Positions 46,113-55,310 are shown, counted from the first letter of the stretch. The stretch is DNA of 62,635 nucleotides from an uncultured Prevotella sp. (GCA_934256705.1 CAKQPF010000014.1:1-62635), one strand, 5' to 3'. The notes: a model not told the origin generated them from the letters alone. Program-made: numbers and translations.

Positions 46113-47384
46113 TCAGTTTCCGTCTGGCTTAACGCCATCATGGAAGATGGACTGTGGCCAATAGAACTCAGCAGAGTTGTCTGGGTAGTATGGAATGAAG
46201 TCCGTCCAGTCGTCTCTCAGATGCTCTGCGAGCGGATGCTTCATGTTCTTCAGCTCCTGGATGACGAGCTTTGACAGCTCGTAAGCACCGAATGGAGTGA
46301 AGTGGGTGTTGTCTTCGAATGCCTTTGTCTGCCAAGGGAAAGTGCCCATCGGATAGTGCACATAGAGATGCTTTGAGCCTCCCATACCTGTATAAAGAAG
46401 GAGGAGCGATGACATCTTGTTGAGATCCACGAGCTCCACGTTCTCTCTCTTGGCCAGTGTGCGCATTGCCTCTGGGAAGTCTCCGTGGGTCTCATGCACT
46501 GTCTTGCCGTCCTTCTCGAATGCGCGGCGCACAGTAGGGGTGCAGAGGATCACCTTGCCCTGCTTTGCACGCACCTGATCCACGAACTTCTTCAAGGCTA
46601 CGGTGTAGTGATACCATGCTCCTGTGCCAGGACCTTTCTCCTTCTCGTCATTATGACCGAACTCACAGAGCACGTAGTCGCCGGGACGGATCATGGAGAG
46701 TATCTTCTCCAGACGGTTCTGTGCCATGAATGTGGTGGTGGTCAGGCCGCTCTCGGCGAAGTTTGCCACGCAAACCTTGTCGTCAAACCAGCGTGTCACC
46801 ATCTGTCCCCATGATGCCCAAGGCTCGTATGCCTGGTCCACGACTGTGGAGTTGCCGCAGAGATAGAATGTGGTGGCTGAGTTTTCCGGCTCGATGGTGA
46901 TGGTCTTCACGCATGGGCTTGAACCATTGAACTCAAGCGTAAGCTTCTCGTCCCATGAGAGTGAGCCGTTCTCACGCTGCTTGATTTTCACCTTTGACGG
47001 CTGGGTCTGCTTGCCGTTGCCGTCAGTGTATGCTGGAATATCCACGCTGTGCTTGTGCACGAGGAATGAATATGTCTCGAATCTGTTCTTTCCTGTCACG
47101 CATCTCTCCACCATCAGTCGGCGGTTTTCCGCGCGTACGGTTGTCTCTCCCATCTTTTTCTTACTGCCTAATGTCACGGTAACGCGATAGTTTCCGTCCG
47201 GCACCTTTACTGAGAAATAGAACGGATCGTTGCTGTTCTTCTCAGGAGCCTTTGTCAGGTCGTAGCCAAAGCCACCCTCAGCGGTGTAAACAGGCTGCTT
47301 TTTTGTCAGGTCGTAAGTCATCTGTTGCGCGCTTGCGAGCGTGGTTACACAGAGGAGGAGCGACGCCAATAATGTTTTTTTCAT
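46113..47384 (-). CDS. Secreted rhamnogalacturonan acetylesterase (CE12, SGNH hydrolase)
   Basis: A 423-residue protein with signal peptide (MKKTLLASLLLCVTTLASA-Q). The N-terminal ~150 residues form a beta domain (PVYTAEGGFGYDLTKAP) common before CE12 catalytic domains. SGNH blocks: FYLCGNSTVVDQ (nucleophile Ser), FAESGLTTTTF, CEFGHNDEKEKGPGTG, and DNTHFTPFGA with the catalytic Asp-His pair. Block I has Asn where classical members have Asp (GDST), a variant I believe also occurs in other Bacteroidetes CE12 enzymes. It should remove acetyl groups from rhamnogalacturonan-I and assist the PL11 lyase encoded next. The frame opens at 47420, but that start would leave a leader of only about 13 nt after the -7 box, so 47384 is chosen. 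Confidence 0.9.
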   Translation of the reverse strand: MKKTLLASLLLCVTTLASAQQMTYDLTKKQPVYTAEGGFGYDLTKAPEKNSNDPFYFSVKVPDGNYRVTVTLGSKKKMGETTVRAENRRLMVERCVTGKNRFETYSFLVHKHSVDIPAYTDGNGKQTQPSKVKIKQRENGSLSWDEKLTLEFNGSSPCVKTITIEPENSATTFYLCGNSTVVDQAYEPWASWGQMVTRWFDDKVCVANFAESGLTTTTFMAQNRLEKILSMIRPGDYVLCEFGHNDEKEKGPGTGAWYHYTVALKKFVDQVRAKQGKVILCTPTVRRAFEKDGKTVHETHGDFPEAMRTLAKRENVELVDLNKMSSLLLLYTGMGGSKHLYVHYPMGTFPWQTKAFEDNTHFTPFGAYELSKLVIQELKNMKHPLAEHLRDDWTDFIPYYPDNSAEFYWPQSIFHDGVKPDGN

Positions 47385-47439
47385 GAATTTAAGTTTTTGT
47401 ATTAGTTGATTGTTAATCAAAGATTAAGTTATTCGCTTG

Positions 47440-47447
47440 CAAAGATA
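47440..47447 (-). promoter_or_regulatory. -7 promoter element for the CE12-PL11 genes
   Basis: TATCTTTG on the minus strand, a perfect TAnnTTTG. The -33 TTTG is not evident at the expected distance. Its position supports the 47384 start codon. Confidence 0.55.
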
Positions 47448-47617
47448 CTAATAATATCACGAAAATCATTATTTTATTCGGATTTTAACATTTTCCTTGC
47501 GATATTTTCCAGCAGAAATATTTCTGGCGGGAATATTGGATTCTCGCTCATTTTCGCCCATTTTCATATCCGCCTAATGCTCAATGGATTACGATTTATA
47601 CATGGATTTCCACCTTT

Positions 47618-47771
47618 GATTTTCATGCTTTTTTCATGCAAAAGCATGGTTTTTACGCTCTAAAAGTCAGGATTTTACGTTGTAATAGCTATGCTTTTGC
47701 ATCCTAACATCTATGCTTTCACCCTCCAATATCTATGTTATTACCTCCCAATATCTATGCTTTCACTCTGC
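47618..47771. repeat. Phased 22-bp repeat array, locus 2 (6-7 units)
   Basis: Units of exactly 22 bp start at 47640, 47662, 47684, 47706, 47728 and 47750, with a weaker one at 47618 and decayed flanks on both sides. The dominant word is AATATCTATGCTTTCAC or AATAGCTATGCTTTTGC followed by five or six variable, pyrimidine-rich bases. Phase is kept across the array without indels. It lies between the CE12 promoter and an AT-rich hairpin element. Confidence 0.85.
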
Positions 47772-47893
47772 GACAGCATTTTTCCTGCCTTCCGAAAGAT
47801 TTTTTCCAGGATTTTCATCGACACATTTTCGCCCTTATTTTTAACCTTTGTAAAAAAGTGTTACACCACCATAAGATGTTCGGACAAAAAAGA

Positions 47894-48000
47894 AATATCA
47901 ATAAATAAAAATAGACAAATATATTTTTTTCTATTTTTTCTTTATTTTTATATATTGATATTTTAATCTTCCCCACGAGAGTGGGGATTGAGGGGGACTG
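47894..48000. repeat. AT-rich hairpin element with GC clamp (family D)
   Basis: AATATCAATAAATAAAAATA (47894 onward) pairs with a TATTTTT..TATTGATATT right end (to 47963). CCCCACGAGAGTGGGG (47971-47986) and GATTGAGGGGGAC follow. A second right-half copy (TTATTTTTATCTATTGATTTTTTATTGCCAAGC-like) lies at about 48038-48073. The order matches 61087-61177 and, inverted, 41123-41221. Confidence 0.75.
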
Positions 48001-48118
48001 TCCTTTCCCTTGCGAAAATTGACCTTTTTATTGTTTTTGTCTTATTTTTATCTATTGATTTTTTATTGCCAAGCATACGATTTTTCAGATTTCATGCCCA
48101 TATCTCAAGAAAAATGAG

Positions 48119-48126
48119 TAAATTTG
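48119..48126 (+). promoter_or_regulatory. -7 promoter element for sppA
   Basis: TAAATTTG, a perfect TAnnTTTG, 60 bp before the sppA start. A good -33 TTTG was not found. Confidence 0.5.
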
Positions 48127-48185
48127 CAAGCAATTAGCGCATTATATAATGTACGCACGATGTAAAACAACATAATTTCATCACA

Positions 48186-49967
48186 ATGAAAGACTTTCTG
48201 AAATACACTCTTGCCACGCTCGCAGGACTCTTCATCTTCGGTTTTATCACATTCATCTGCTTATTGTTCAGCATCATAGGAATGTTTTCCACATCCGAAA
48301 CCACTGAGATAGCCGACCACTCCGTCCTCGTGCTGAAGCTGAATGGCACTCTTGCCGACCACACCATCGAAGATAACGACGTGATGTCTATGCTGATGGG
48401 GCAAGTAAAGCCAGCACAAGGTCTTGACAATATTCGCAAAGCGATAAAGAAAGCGAAGGAATGCGAACAGATAAAGGGCATCTACATCGAAACTAACACG
48501 CTCGAAGGATCGCCTGCCACTCTGCAGTCATTACGTGACCTCTTGCTTGACTTCAAGAAGACTGGCAAGTTTGTAGTAGCGTATGCCGACACTTACCAGC
48601 AAGGTGCCTACTATGTAGCAAGCGCAGCTGATAAGGTTTGGATCAATCCGAAGGGTATGCTGTCATGGCATGGCTTGTCCACCCAACCGCAGTTTATCCG
48701 CGATTTCCTCGATAAAGTGGGCGTTAAAATACAAGTAGTCAAGGTGGGACAGTACAAGAGTGCCACCGAGACCTTCACAGAGGACCACATGAGCGATGCC
48801 AACCGTGAGCAGGTTAGCGTCTATCTCAATGGTATATGGGATAGATTTGTGAGCGATGTGAGCAAGAGTCGCAAGATTTCCACTGACTCTCTCAATGCCT
48901 ATGCCGACCAAGTGATGGAGTTTTCCAGCACAAAGGAATACAAGCAGAAGGGACTTATCGACGCTACTCTCTACCCTGACCAAATAAAAGGCGAGATAAA
49001 GAAACTACTGAAAATCGCTGATGAGGACGCCATTGCGCAGGTAAGCGTGTCACAGATGGTGGATTATGCTTCGATTGAAACTGGCAACAGCGACCAGATT
49101 GCCGTGTATTACTGCGAAGGAAGCATCGTGCAGCAAGAGGTGCAGGGCGTATTGATGGGCGATGCTGGCATAGTAGGTCCCACCGTATGCCGTGATATTG
49201 AGGCTCTTGCCAAGGACGACAACGTCAAGGCGGTGGTCATTCGAATCAACTCTGGCGGTGGCGACGCATACGCTTCTGAGCAGATGTGGCACCAGATAAT
49301 GGAACTCAAAAAGGTGAAACCTGTGGTAGTTTCTATGGGCGGAATGGCTGCTTCTGGCGGTTATTATATGTCGTGTGCCGCTTCTTGGATTGTTGCCGAG
49401 CCTACTACTCTCACCGGTAGCATCGGTATCTTTGGCACATTCCCTGACGCTCACAAACTGATGACTGAGAAATTAGGCTTCAAATACGATAAAGTAATCA
49501 CCAACAAGCACTCGGACATGAGCATCACTCCTATGGCAAGGGCTTTCTCTGACGATGAGATAGCATTGCTACAGAAATACATCAACCGTGGCTATGCTAC
49601 TTTCCTGCAACGCGTTGCAGAAGGTAGAAAGATGAAAACGGCTGACGTTGACAAGATTGCGCAAGGCAGAGTATGGCTCGGAAAGGACGCTTTCAGGATT
49701 CATCTCGTGGACCAGCTCGGCAGCATTGACGACGCTATAGCCAAGGCAGCCAAACTTGCCAAGGTGCAGGATTACGCCACCCGCTCCTACCCTATCGCCA
49801 AAGACTGGACCGAAAGCCTCTTCAGCGAGGGAAAGGGCGGATCGTATCTCGATGAGCAGATGCGTCTCCTTCTCGGGGAATACTATGAACCTTTCGTCAT
49901 CATGCGCGGCATACGCTCCATGAGTCCTGTCCAGGCACGCATGCTCGACGAGGTGATTGTCAGGTAA
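48186..49967 (+). CDS. sppA: Signal peptide peptidase SppA (long form)
   Basis: A 593-residue membrane-anchored serine protease with one N-terminal transmembrane helix (about residues 8-33, LATLAGLFIFGFITFICLLF). It is the tandem-duplicated 67K form. The N-terminal half provides the catalytic Lys (K150 in ASAADKVWINPKG). The C-terminal half provides the Ser nucleophile (S390 in GGMAASGGYYMSCAA), followed by TTLTGSIGIFG. It digests residual signal peptides in the cytoplasmic membrane. It is the first gene of the plus-strand group sppA-lpxK-thiL-PHP hydrolase. Confidence 0.95.
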   Translation: MKDFLKYTLATLAGLFIFGFITFICLLFSIIGMFSTSETTEIADHSVLVLKLNGTLADHTIEDNDVMSMLMGQVKPAQGLDNIRKAIKKAKECEQIKGIYIETNTLEGSPATLQSLRDLLLDFKKTGKFVVAYADTYQQGAYYVASAADKVWINPKGMLSWHGLSTQPQFIRDFLDKVGVKIQVVKVGQYKSATETFTEDHMSDANREQVSVYLNGIWDRFVSDVSKSRKISTDSLNAYADQVMEFSSTKEYKQKGLIDATLYPDQIKGEIKKLLKIADEDAIAQVSVSQMVDYASIETGNSDQIAVYYCEGSIVQQEVQGVLMGDAGIVGPTVCRDIEALAKDDNVKAVVIRINSGGGDAYASEQMWHQIMELKKVKPVVVSMGGMAASGGYYMSCAASWIVAEPTTLTGSIGIFGTFPDAHKLMTEKLGFKYDKVITNKHSDMSITPMARAFSDDEIALLQKYINRGYATFLQRVAEGRKMKTADVDKIAQGRVWLGKDAFRIHLVDQLGSIDDAIAKAAKLAKVQDYATRSYPIAKDWTESLFSEGKGGSYLDEQMRLLLGEYYEPFVIMRGIRSMSPVQARMLDEVIVR

Positions 49968-49981
49968 TTAAGTTGTGAGCA

Positions 49982-50097
49982 GACCCCCTCTTGTCCCCCT
50001 GTAAGGGGGAGGATATATACGTTCTACGGCGTGCGTCTCTTACTCAAGAGAGGTATCTGCAACCAGCCACCGCCTCATAGAGGGACAAGAGGGGGCT
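49982..50097. repeat. Inverted repeat of CCCCCTCTTGTCCC type (family E)
   Basis: ACCCCCTCTTGTCCCCCTGT (49983 onward) with an inner CCCCCTGTAAGGGGG hairpin pairs with AGAGGGACAAGAGGGGGCT near 50079-50097. A half copy with the inner hairpin lies at 53264-53297. It sits between sppA and lpxK. It is followed by tandem ACCAACA units (50105-50140). Confidence 0.7.
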
Positions 50098-50148
50098 ACC
50101 AAAAAACCAAAAACCAACAACCAACAACCAACAACCAAAAGAATACTA

Positions 50149-51354
50149 ATGGAAGGCGATTTCATAAAGATAAACGAATGGCTGCTCCCACTGTCATGGC
50201 TCTACGGCATTGGAGTGGGAATAAGAAACAGCCTCTTCGACCTCGGCATCCTGAAGAGCCGCTCTTTCGATGTGCCGGTTATCTCGGTGGGCAACATCAC
50301 CGTGGGCGGATCGGGCAAGACACCGCACGTGGAGTATCTCATCGAACTGCTCCGCAAGCGTGCCAAGGTGGCTGTGCTCTCACGCGGCTACAAGAGAAAG
50401 AGCAAAGGATACGTCCTTTCCGGTCCTGACACAAAGATGCAGGAAATCGGTGACGAGCCTTACCAGATGCACAAGAAATTCAATGACATCTATGTGGCTG
50501 TGGATAAAGACCGCTGTCACGGCATAGAAAGACTCACAAGCGACAGCGAGACCAAGGATACCGACGTCATCTTGCTCGATGATGCCTACCAGCACAGGTA
50601 CGTCAAGCCGGGCATAAACATACTGCTCGTGGATTATCATCGCCTCATCATCTATGACAAACTGCTCCCGGCTGGACGATTGCGCGAACCAAAAGAGGGC
50701 AAGACGCGCGCGGACATCGTCATTGTCACCAAGTGTCCGAAAGACCTTAAGCCTATGTCGTTCCGCGTTCTCTCACGCGCCCTCAATCTTTTCCCATATC
50801 AGCAACTGTATTTCACCAGACTGGACTACAGCGATATGCGACTCCTTTTCGGCACAAAGACTCGTTCGCTCAGCGACATCACACCACAAGAGCACGTACT
50901 CCTCCTCACTGGTATCGCGTCGCCAGAGCAAATGGTGCAGGATCTTAAGCCTTATTGCAAAGACATCACTCCGCTCAGATTTGCGGATCATCATCAGTTT
51001 ACTGACAATGATGTGGAGAAAATCAACTCCACATTCGCCTCTATGCCGTCTCCAAGCATCATTATCACTACGGAAAAGGATGCCACTCGACTGGAGAATA
51101 TGCAGGGATTGTCGGAAGATGTGAAGCGTAATCTATACGTTTTGCCTGTCAAAGTAAAGGTGATGCTCGACAAACAAGAGAAATTCGAAGAGACTATTCT
51201 TAGCTATGTGCACAAAAATTCCAAGAACAGCACACTGACAAAAGAGAAAAATCGAAAGCTCAACGAGCAGAAAGAGACACGCAACAGCAAGAAGAATAGC
51301 CTGAAGACGGACTCGAATGACACTGCTCAAAAACCGAAAAAGATAAAATTCTGA
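50149..51354 (+). CDS. lpxK: Tetraacyldisaccharide 4'-kinase
   Basis: A 401-residue kinase that phosphorylates the 4' position of the lipid A precursor at the inner membrane. Visible features: an N-terminal hydrophobic segment (WLLPLSWLYGIGVGIRN), the P-loop VGNITVGGSGKTPHVEYL, and DVILLDDAYQHRYVKPG, corresponding to the conserved DDGFQHR motif. The last ~55 residues are a Lys/Ser/Asn-rich tail not needed for the fold. The start ATG follows an ACCAACA repeat tract. It is 26 bp upstream of thiL. Confidence 0.95.
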   Translation: MEGDFIKINEWLLPLSWLYGIGVGIRNSLFDLGILKSRSFDVPVISVGNITVGGSGKTPHVEYLIELLRKRAKVAVLSRGYKRKSKGYVLSGPDTKMQEIGDEPYQMHKKFNDIYVAVDKDRCHGIERLTSDSETKDTDVILLDDAYQHRYVKPGINILLVDYHRLIIYDKLLPAGRLREPKEGKTRADIVIVTKCPKDLKPMSFRVLSRALNLFPYQQLYFTRLDYSDMRLLFGTKTRSLSDITPQEHVLLLTGIASPEQMVQDLKPYCKDITPLRFADHHQFTDNDVEKINSTFASMPSPSIIITTEKDATRLENMQGLSEDVKRNLYVLPVKVKVMLDKQEKFEETILSYVHKNSKNSTLTKEKNRKLNEQKETRNSKKNSLKTDSNDTAQKPKKIKF

Positions 51355-51380
51355 TTATAAAATAGATTCATAATAATATA

Positions 51381-52430
51381 ATGGAAATAAAGGAATTGGG
51401 TGAGTTTGGTCTCATCGGACACCTCACTAAGGACATAAAACTCAAAAATGAAAGCACAAAGAAAGGCGTAGGAGACGACTGCGCAGTGATGCACTACGGA
51501 GATAAAGAGACTCTCGTCTCCACGGATATGCTAATGGAAGGGGTACACTTCGACCTCACCTACGTCGATATGAAGCATCTCGGCTACAAGTCGGCTATGG
51601 TAAACATTTCCGATATCTTCGCTATGGGTGGCACTCCACGACAGATGACCGTCAGCATTGCTTTGTCAAAACGATTTAAAGTGGAAGATATTGAAGACTT
51701 CTACGAAGGTCTTCGCATGGCTTGCGACAAATGGAATGTCGATATTGTCGGCGGCGACACAACCTCTTCTCTCACTGGTCTCGCCATCTCCATCACCGTA
51801 TTGGGCGATGCCGACAAGGAGGACGTCATCTATCGTTCCGGTGCAAAGGACACTGACCTTATCTGCGTATCGGGCAATCTCGGTGCCGCTTACTGCGGTC
51901 TCCAGCTCCTTGAACGCGAGAAGTCCGTCTATTACATGCAGTTGCAGGAAGCAAGAAAGAAGAACAAGGATGCCGTAGTGGATTTCCAACCTGACTTCTC
52001 TGGCAAGGAATACCTGCTCGAAAGACAACTTCAGCCTGAAGCTCGTGGCGACATCTTAAAGGCTTTACGCGAAGCCGGCGTGCGCCCTACCAGCATGATC
52101 GATATCTCCGACGGTCTAAGCTCTGAGATAATGCACATCTGCAAGGAAAGTGAAACGGGCTGCCGACTATTCGAAAAGGAGATTCCTATCGACTATCAGA
52201 CTGCTGTAATGGCGGAGGAAATGAACATGAACCTCTCCACCTGCGCCCTCAACGGCGGTGAAGACTACGAACTTCTCTTCACCTGTCCTATCGGCGACTA
52301 TGAGAAAGTGAAGGTACTTGATGACATCCGCATCATCGGACACATCACAAAGAAGGAACTCGGCACCCTCCTCGTGACAAGAGATGGTCAGGAATTCCCA
52401 CTAAAAGCACAGGGATGGCAGCACGCATAA
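51381..52430 (+). CDS. thiL: Thiamine-monophosphate kinase
   Basis: A 349-residue enzyme of the PurM/ThiL family that makes thiamine diphosphate from thiamine phosphate and ATP. Motifs: ELGEFGLIGHL at the start, GVGDDCAVM (nucleotide/metal loop), STDMLMEGVHF, ISDIFAMGG, VGGDTTSS, MIDISDGLSSEIMHI and NGGEDYELLFT. The length is normal. It is encoded 26 bp after lpxK. In many Bacteroidetes a purine nucleoside phosphorylase gene sits between these two; it is absent here. Confidence 0.95.
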   Translation: MEIKELGEFGLIGHLTKDIKLKNESTKKGVGDDCAVMHYGDKETLVSTDMLMEGVHFDLTYVDMKHLGYKSAMVNISDIFAMGGTPRQMTVSIALSKRFKVEDIEDFYEGLRMACDKWNVDIVGGDTTSSLTGLAISITVLGDADKEDVIYRSGAKDTDLICVSGNLGAAYCGLQLLEREKSVYYMQLQEARKKNKDAVVDFQPDFSGKEYLLERQLQPEARGDILKALREAGVRPTSMIDISDGLSSEIMHICKESETGCRLFEKEIPIDYQTAVMAEEMNMNLSTCALNGGEDYELLFTCPIGDYEKVKVLDDIRIIGHITKKELGTLLVTRDGQEFPLKAQGWQHA

Positions 52431-52458
52431 AGCGAATATAAAGAAGCAAGCCCCTGTG

Positions 52459-52478
52459 TCGGGCGCGTTACCGCCCGA
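52459..52478. other. Small palindrome between thiL and the PHP gene
   Basis: TCGGGCG-CGTTAC-CGCCCGA, a 7-bp perfect stem. It lies within the extended frame of the next gene, which supports using the later start codon at 52504. There is no T-run, so it is not a clear terminator. Confidence 0.5.
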
Positions 52479-52503
52479 TATTCCAAAGAAAAGAACAACA
52501 AAA

Positions 52504-53220
52504 ATGACACCAAAATTAGACGTCCACACCCACACTGTAGCCTCAGGTCACGCCTTCTCATCTCTCCAAGAGATGGCAAAAGCAGCGTCAGAGAAAGGTC
52601 TGGAGATACTCGGAATCACTGATCACGCTCCATCTCTGCCTGGAGGACCCACCTTCGTCTATTTCCTAAATATGCACGTAGTGCCAAGAGAGATGTACGG
52701 AGTAAGAATAATGATGGGCTCAGAGCTCAATATTCTCGACACAAAAGGAACACTCGACCTCGACGAATCCTTCTACAAACTGATGGATATAAGAGTGGCA
52801 GGAATACACAAACTATGCTACTCGCCAGGCACTATAACCGAAAATACCGACGGTATGCTCGCAGCCATATACAATAAATGGACGGACATCATCTCACATC
52901 CAGGAGACGGTACCGCCCAATTACTCTTCGAACCCATTGTGCTCGCTGCAAGAGACACGCAGACTCTACTCGAAATAAACTCCTCCTCACTGAAGCCTGT
53001 GCGACAAAAGAAGGAGGCATACGCCAACAATATGGAGATTCTTCGCCTCTGCAGGAAATACGATGTCCCTATCATCCTCGGTAGCGATGCCCACATCTCC
53101 TTCGACGTAGCCAACTATGAATACGCACTACCCCTCATTGCTGAGTCACAATTCCCTGAAGAACTCATTGTCAATGACAAGCCGGAGATGTTCTTGGAGT
53201 ACATTCATAAAACACTTTAG
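52504..53220 (+). CDS. PHP-domain phosphatase (YcdX-like)
   Basis: A 238-residue PHP-superfamily metallohydrolase. Metal-binding residues: DVHTHTVASGHA near the N-terminus, GITDHAPSLPGGP, GSELNILD, ISHPGDG and GSDAHISFDV near the C-terminus. This set matches the YcdX subgroup of phosphatases with a trinuclear metal site. The frame opens at 52456, but the first 16 residues (with PPDIPKKRT) translate a palindromic intergenic sequence, so Met at 52504 (MTPKLDVHTH) is preferred. The substrate is unknown. Confidence 0.88.
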   Translation: MTPKLDVHTHTVASGHAFSSLQEMAKAASEKGLEILGITDHAPSLPGGPTFVYFLNMHVVPREMYGVRIMMGSELNILDTKGTLDLDESFYKLMDIRVAGIHKLCYSPGTITENTDGMLAAIYNKWTDIISHPGDGTAQLLFEPIVLAARDTQTLLEINSSSLKPVRQKKEAYANNMEILRLCRKYDVPIILGSDAHISFDVANYEYALPLIAESQFPEELIVNDKPEMFLEYIHKTL

Positions 53221-53263
53221 TAGAAAGTGAAGAGTGAAAAGTGAAGAATGAAAACGTAACCAG

Positions 53264-53297
53264 CCTCCCCCTCACAGGGGGATAAGAGGGGGTCTTA
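53264..53297. repeat. CCCCTCACAGGGGG hairpin (family E half copy)
   Basis: CCTCCCCCTCACAGGGGGATAAGAGGGGGTC-type sequence, matching the left arm of the inverted repeat at 49983-50012 in reverse orientation. It lies between the convergent stop codons of the PHP gene and the Rel/SpoT gene and could serve as a hairpin at the transcript ends. Confidence 0.65.
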
Positions 53298-53304
53298 TTT
53301 AACT

Positions 53305-55206
53305 TCACCCCAATATCTCAAAAGAAACCTCATCCACACCCTCAACAGAGAGAATAGAGTTGACAATAGTCTGGAGTTCATCAAAAGAGTGAACGGAGAA
53401 CTCAAAGCGGCTCGTCACTATCTCATCCTCGGTGACAGTGTGCAGTTCCTTGATGGAAAGGCGGAACTTATTGGATATTCCATCCGTGAAATCATTCAGC
53501 AGATGCTGCCTATCAACAGCATGAATGACGATACTTACAGGATAAAGCACATGGTCATCAGGAAGATAATCCACGGCTACCAGCCTGTCACCTTCACGGG
53601 CTGACAAGGCAATAGCATCGGGACAATCACGGCGATGCACGCATATTCTGCCGCCAGGCTGCTTGATTCCTATCACCTCTTCGCCAGGAATGGCATTGCA
53701 TACCGGACAGCGGTCATACTGAGGTTTAGGCAAACGGTCAAGATATTGATTGATAGGGCGCAACGCCTTGTAGGATTTAGCATGCTTAGGCCAGTCCTTC
53801 TGTGGCCAGACATCAGGGTCTGTGCCTATCTCCACGCAGTCACCACGGTGCAATACCGTCTTGATTGAAGACAGACGACCGTTTATTCGTGCATATTTAG
53901 CGTGCAAACCGACCTGTGAATGCACATTGAAAGCAAAGTCAAGGGCTGTGGAATTCTTCGGCAAACGTATGCCATGACCCTGCGGAGTGTAGCAGGTAAT
54001 GTCGTCATTATAAAACTGTGCACGGACAGACTCGATAAACAATGTCTCTCCATTTCCCTCTCCACGCGCATTAGCGGCGATATCACGCAGCACTGTGCGG
54101 AAATTCTCCAGCCAACCGCTGATGTCATTGTCGCGACGCTGGGCGACACAACCGAGTCGGGACAGGCGTATCATCCTCTCACTGGAAATGTGCACCTCCT
54201 CCCAGATGCCGTAATCAGACAGCAGATTGACATGAAAACTCTGATAACCATTCTGCTTCGGCTGATCGATATAATTGATCATGGAGCCAAGACGCTCGCG
54301 GAAGCAGTTGGTAAGATAGGAATATATGTTGAGACACATATTCTTTTCTGACACATATATGTCCTCCGGAAAGACGATACGAGTGAAATGTCGGCACTCA
54401 AGATGCTCGAAATCCACCTGCTGCGAGTTCATCTTGCGATACAGACTGTAAGGCGCACGGTAAGCCACCTCACGGCGGAAACGTATTCCATTGGCAGTAA
54501 GCACCTCGTCGATCTTGGCTCCAAAGGAAGCCATACGTATCTTGTCCTGCTCCTTATCCTTCTCGATAAGGCTCACTATCTTGTTGTAAATCTGCGGACA
54601 ACGATAGCGGAAGGAGAGGTTTTCCAGTTCGATCTTTATCTTATAGAGTCCCAATCTGTTGGCAAGAGGCGCATAGAAATAGTCTGTCTCACCGGCTATC
54701 TTCATCTGCTTTGCAGGGCGCATGGAGTCGAGAGTACGCATATTATGCAGACGGTCAGCAAGCTTGATAAGGATAGCACGCACGTCATAGTGCATGGAAT
54801 CGAGCATCTTCTTGAAGTTATCCAGCTGTGCCGTCATGTCATAACGTGCCTTTTTCTGCTTTGTCACCACGCGGACGAGAAATGCAACGTCGTCACCGAA
54901 ACGCTCTCTGATGTCATCTTCGGTGTAAGGGGTATCCTCCACCACGTCATGAAGGAAGGCAGCACACACCGGAGCCGCACCAAGATTCATCTCTTCTGCC
55001 ACAATCAGCGCCACAGCAATGGGATGGATGATGTATGGTTCACCCGTCTTGCGCTTCTGATTGGCATGCGCATCATGCGCCAACTGATACGCTCTGCGCA
55101 TCATATCCATCTCTTCAAGCGTGGAGCGTGCCTCCATCGCACTGAACACTGCCTCTGCTCGCTGCCAGATCTCTTCTTCGCTGATATGTGGAACGTGGTT
55201 ACTCAT
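53305..55206 (-). CDS. Rel/SpoT homologue with intact hydrolase and degraded synthetase site
   Basis: A 633-residue RelA/SpoT homologue. The HD hydrolase domain is intact: H61 (IIHPIAVAL), H86-D87 (FLHDVVEDT) and D151 (KLADRLHNMRTL). The synthetase domain is present (YSLYRKM at 253-259, QPKQNGYQSFHVNL), but by my manual alignment key residues differ. The G-loop Arg is replaced (VAYRAPYS), and the catalytic Asp position reads Cys271 (LECRHFTRI). The TGS domain (ITCYTPQGHGIRLPKNST), a CPVC..HRRDC zinc-finger-like segment and a C-terminal ACT domain follow. It is therefore probably a (p)ppGpp hydrolase, with a separate synthetase elsewhere in the genome. It is transcribed divergently from fhs. 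Confidence 0.88.
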   Translation of the reverse strand: MSNHVPHISEEEIWQRAEAVFSAMEARSTLEEMDMMRRAYQLAHDAHANQKRKTGEPYIIHPIAVALIVAEEMNLGAAPVCAAFLHDVVEDTPYTEDDIRERFGDDVAFLVRVVTKQKKARYDMTAQLDNFKKMLDSMHYDVRAILIKLADRLHNMRTLDSMRPAKQMKIAGETDYFYAPLANRLGLYKIKIELENLSFRYRCPQIYNKIVSLIEKDKEQDKIRMASFGAKIDEVLTANGIRFRREVAYRAPYSLYRKMNSQQVDFEHLECRHFTRIVFPEDIYVSEKNMCLNIYSYLTNCFRERLGSMINYIDQPKQNGYQSFHVNLLSDYGIWEEVHISSERMIRLSRLGCVAQRRDNDISGWLENFRTVLRDIAANARGEGNGETLFIESVRAQFYNDDITCYTPQGHGIRLPKNSTALDFAFNVHSQVGLHAKYARINGRLSSIKTVLHRGDCVEIGTDPDVWPQKDWPKHAKSYKALRPINQYLDRLPKPQYDRCPVCNAIPGEEVIGIKQPGGRICVHRRDCPDAIALSAREGDRLVAVDYLPDDHVLYPVSIVIHAVDRQHLLNDFTDGISNKFRLSIKELHTVTEDEIVTSRFEFSVHSFDELQTIVNSILSVEGVDEVSFEILG

Positions 55207-55262
55207 CTTATTGTCTTATGCCTATTACGGTTAAAAAATATCAAAAAATAACTAATCAAATG

Positions 55263-55293
55263 CAAAAATAATGAATACTATTGAATTTGCAAA
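55263..55293 (-). promoter_or_regulatory. Promoter for the Rel/SpoT gene
   Basis: On the minus strand, TTTG (55290-55293), a 19-bp spacer and TATTTTTG (55263-55270). The leader is about 50 nt. It is arranged back to back with the fhs promoter. Confidence 0.75.
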
Positions 55294-55310
55294 ACATTTA
55301 TTACCTTTTT

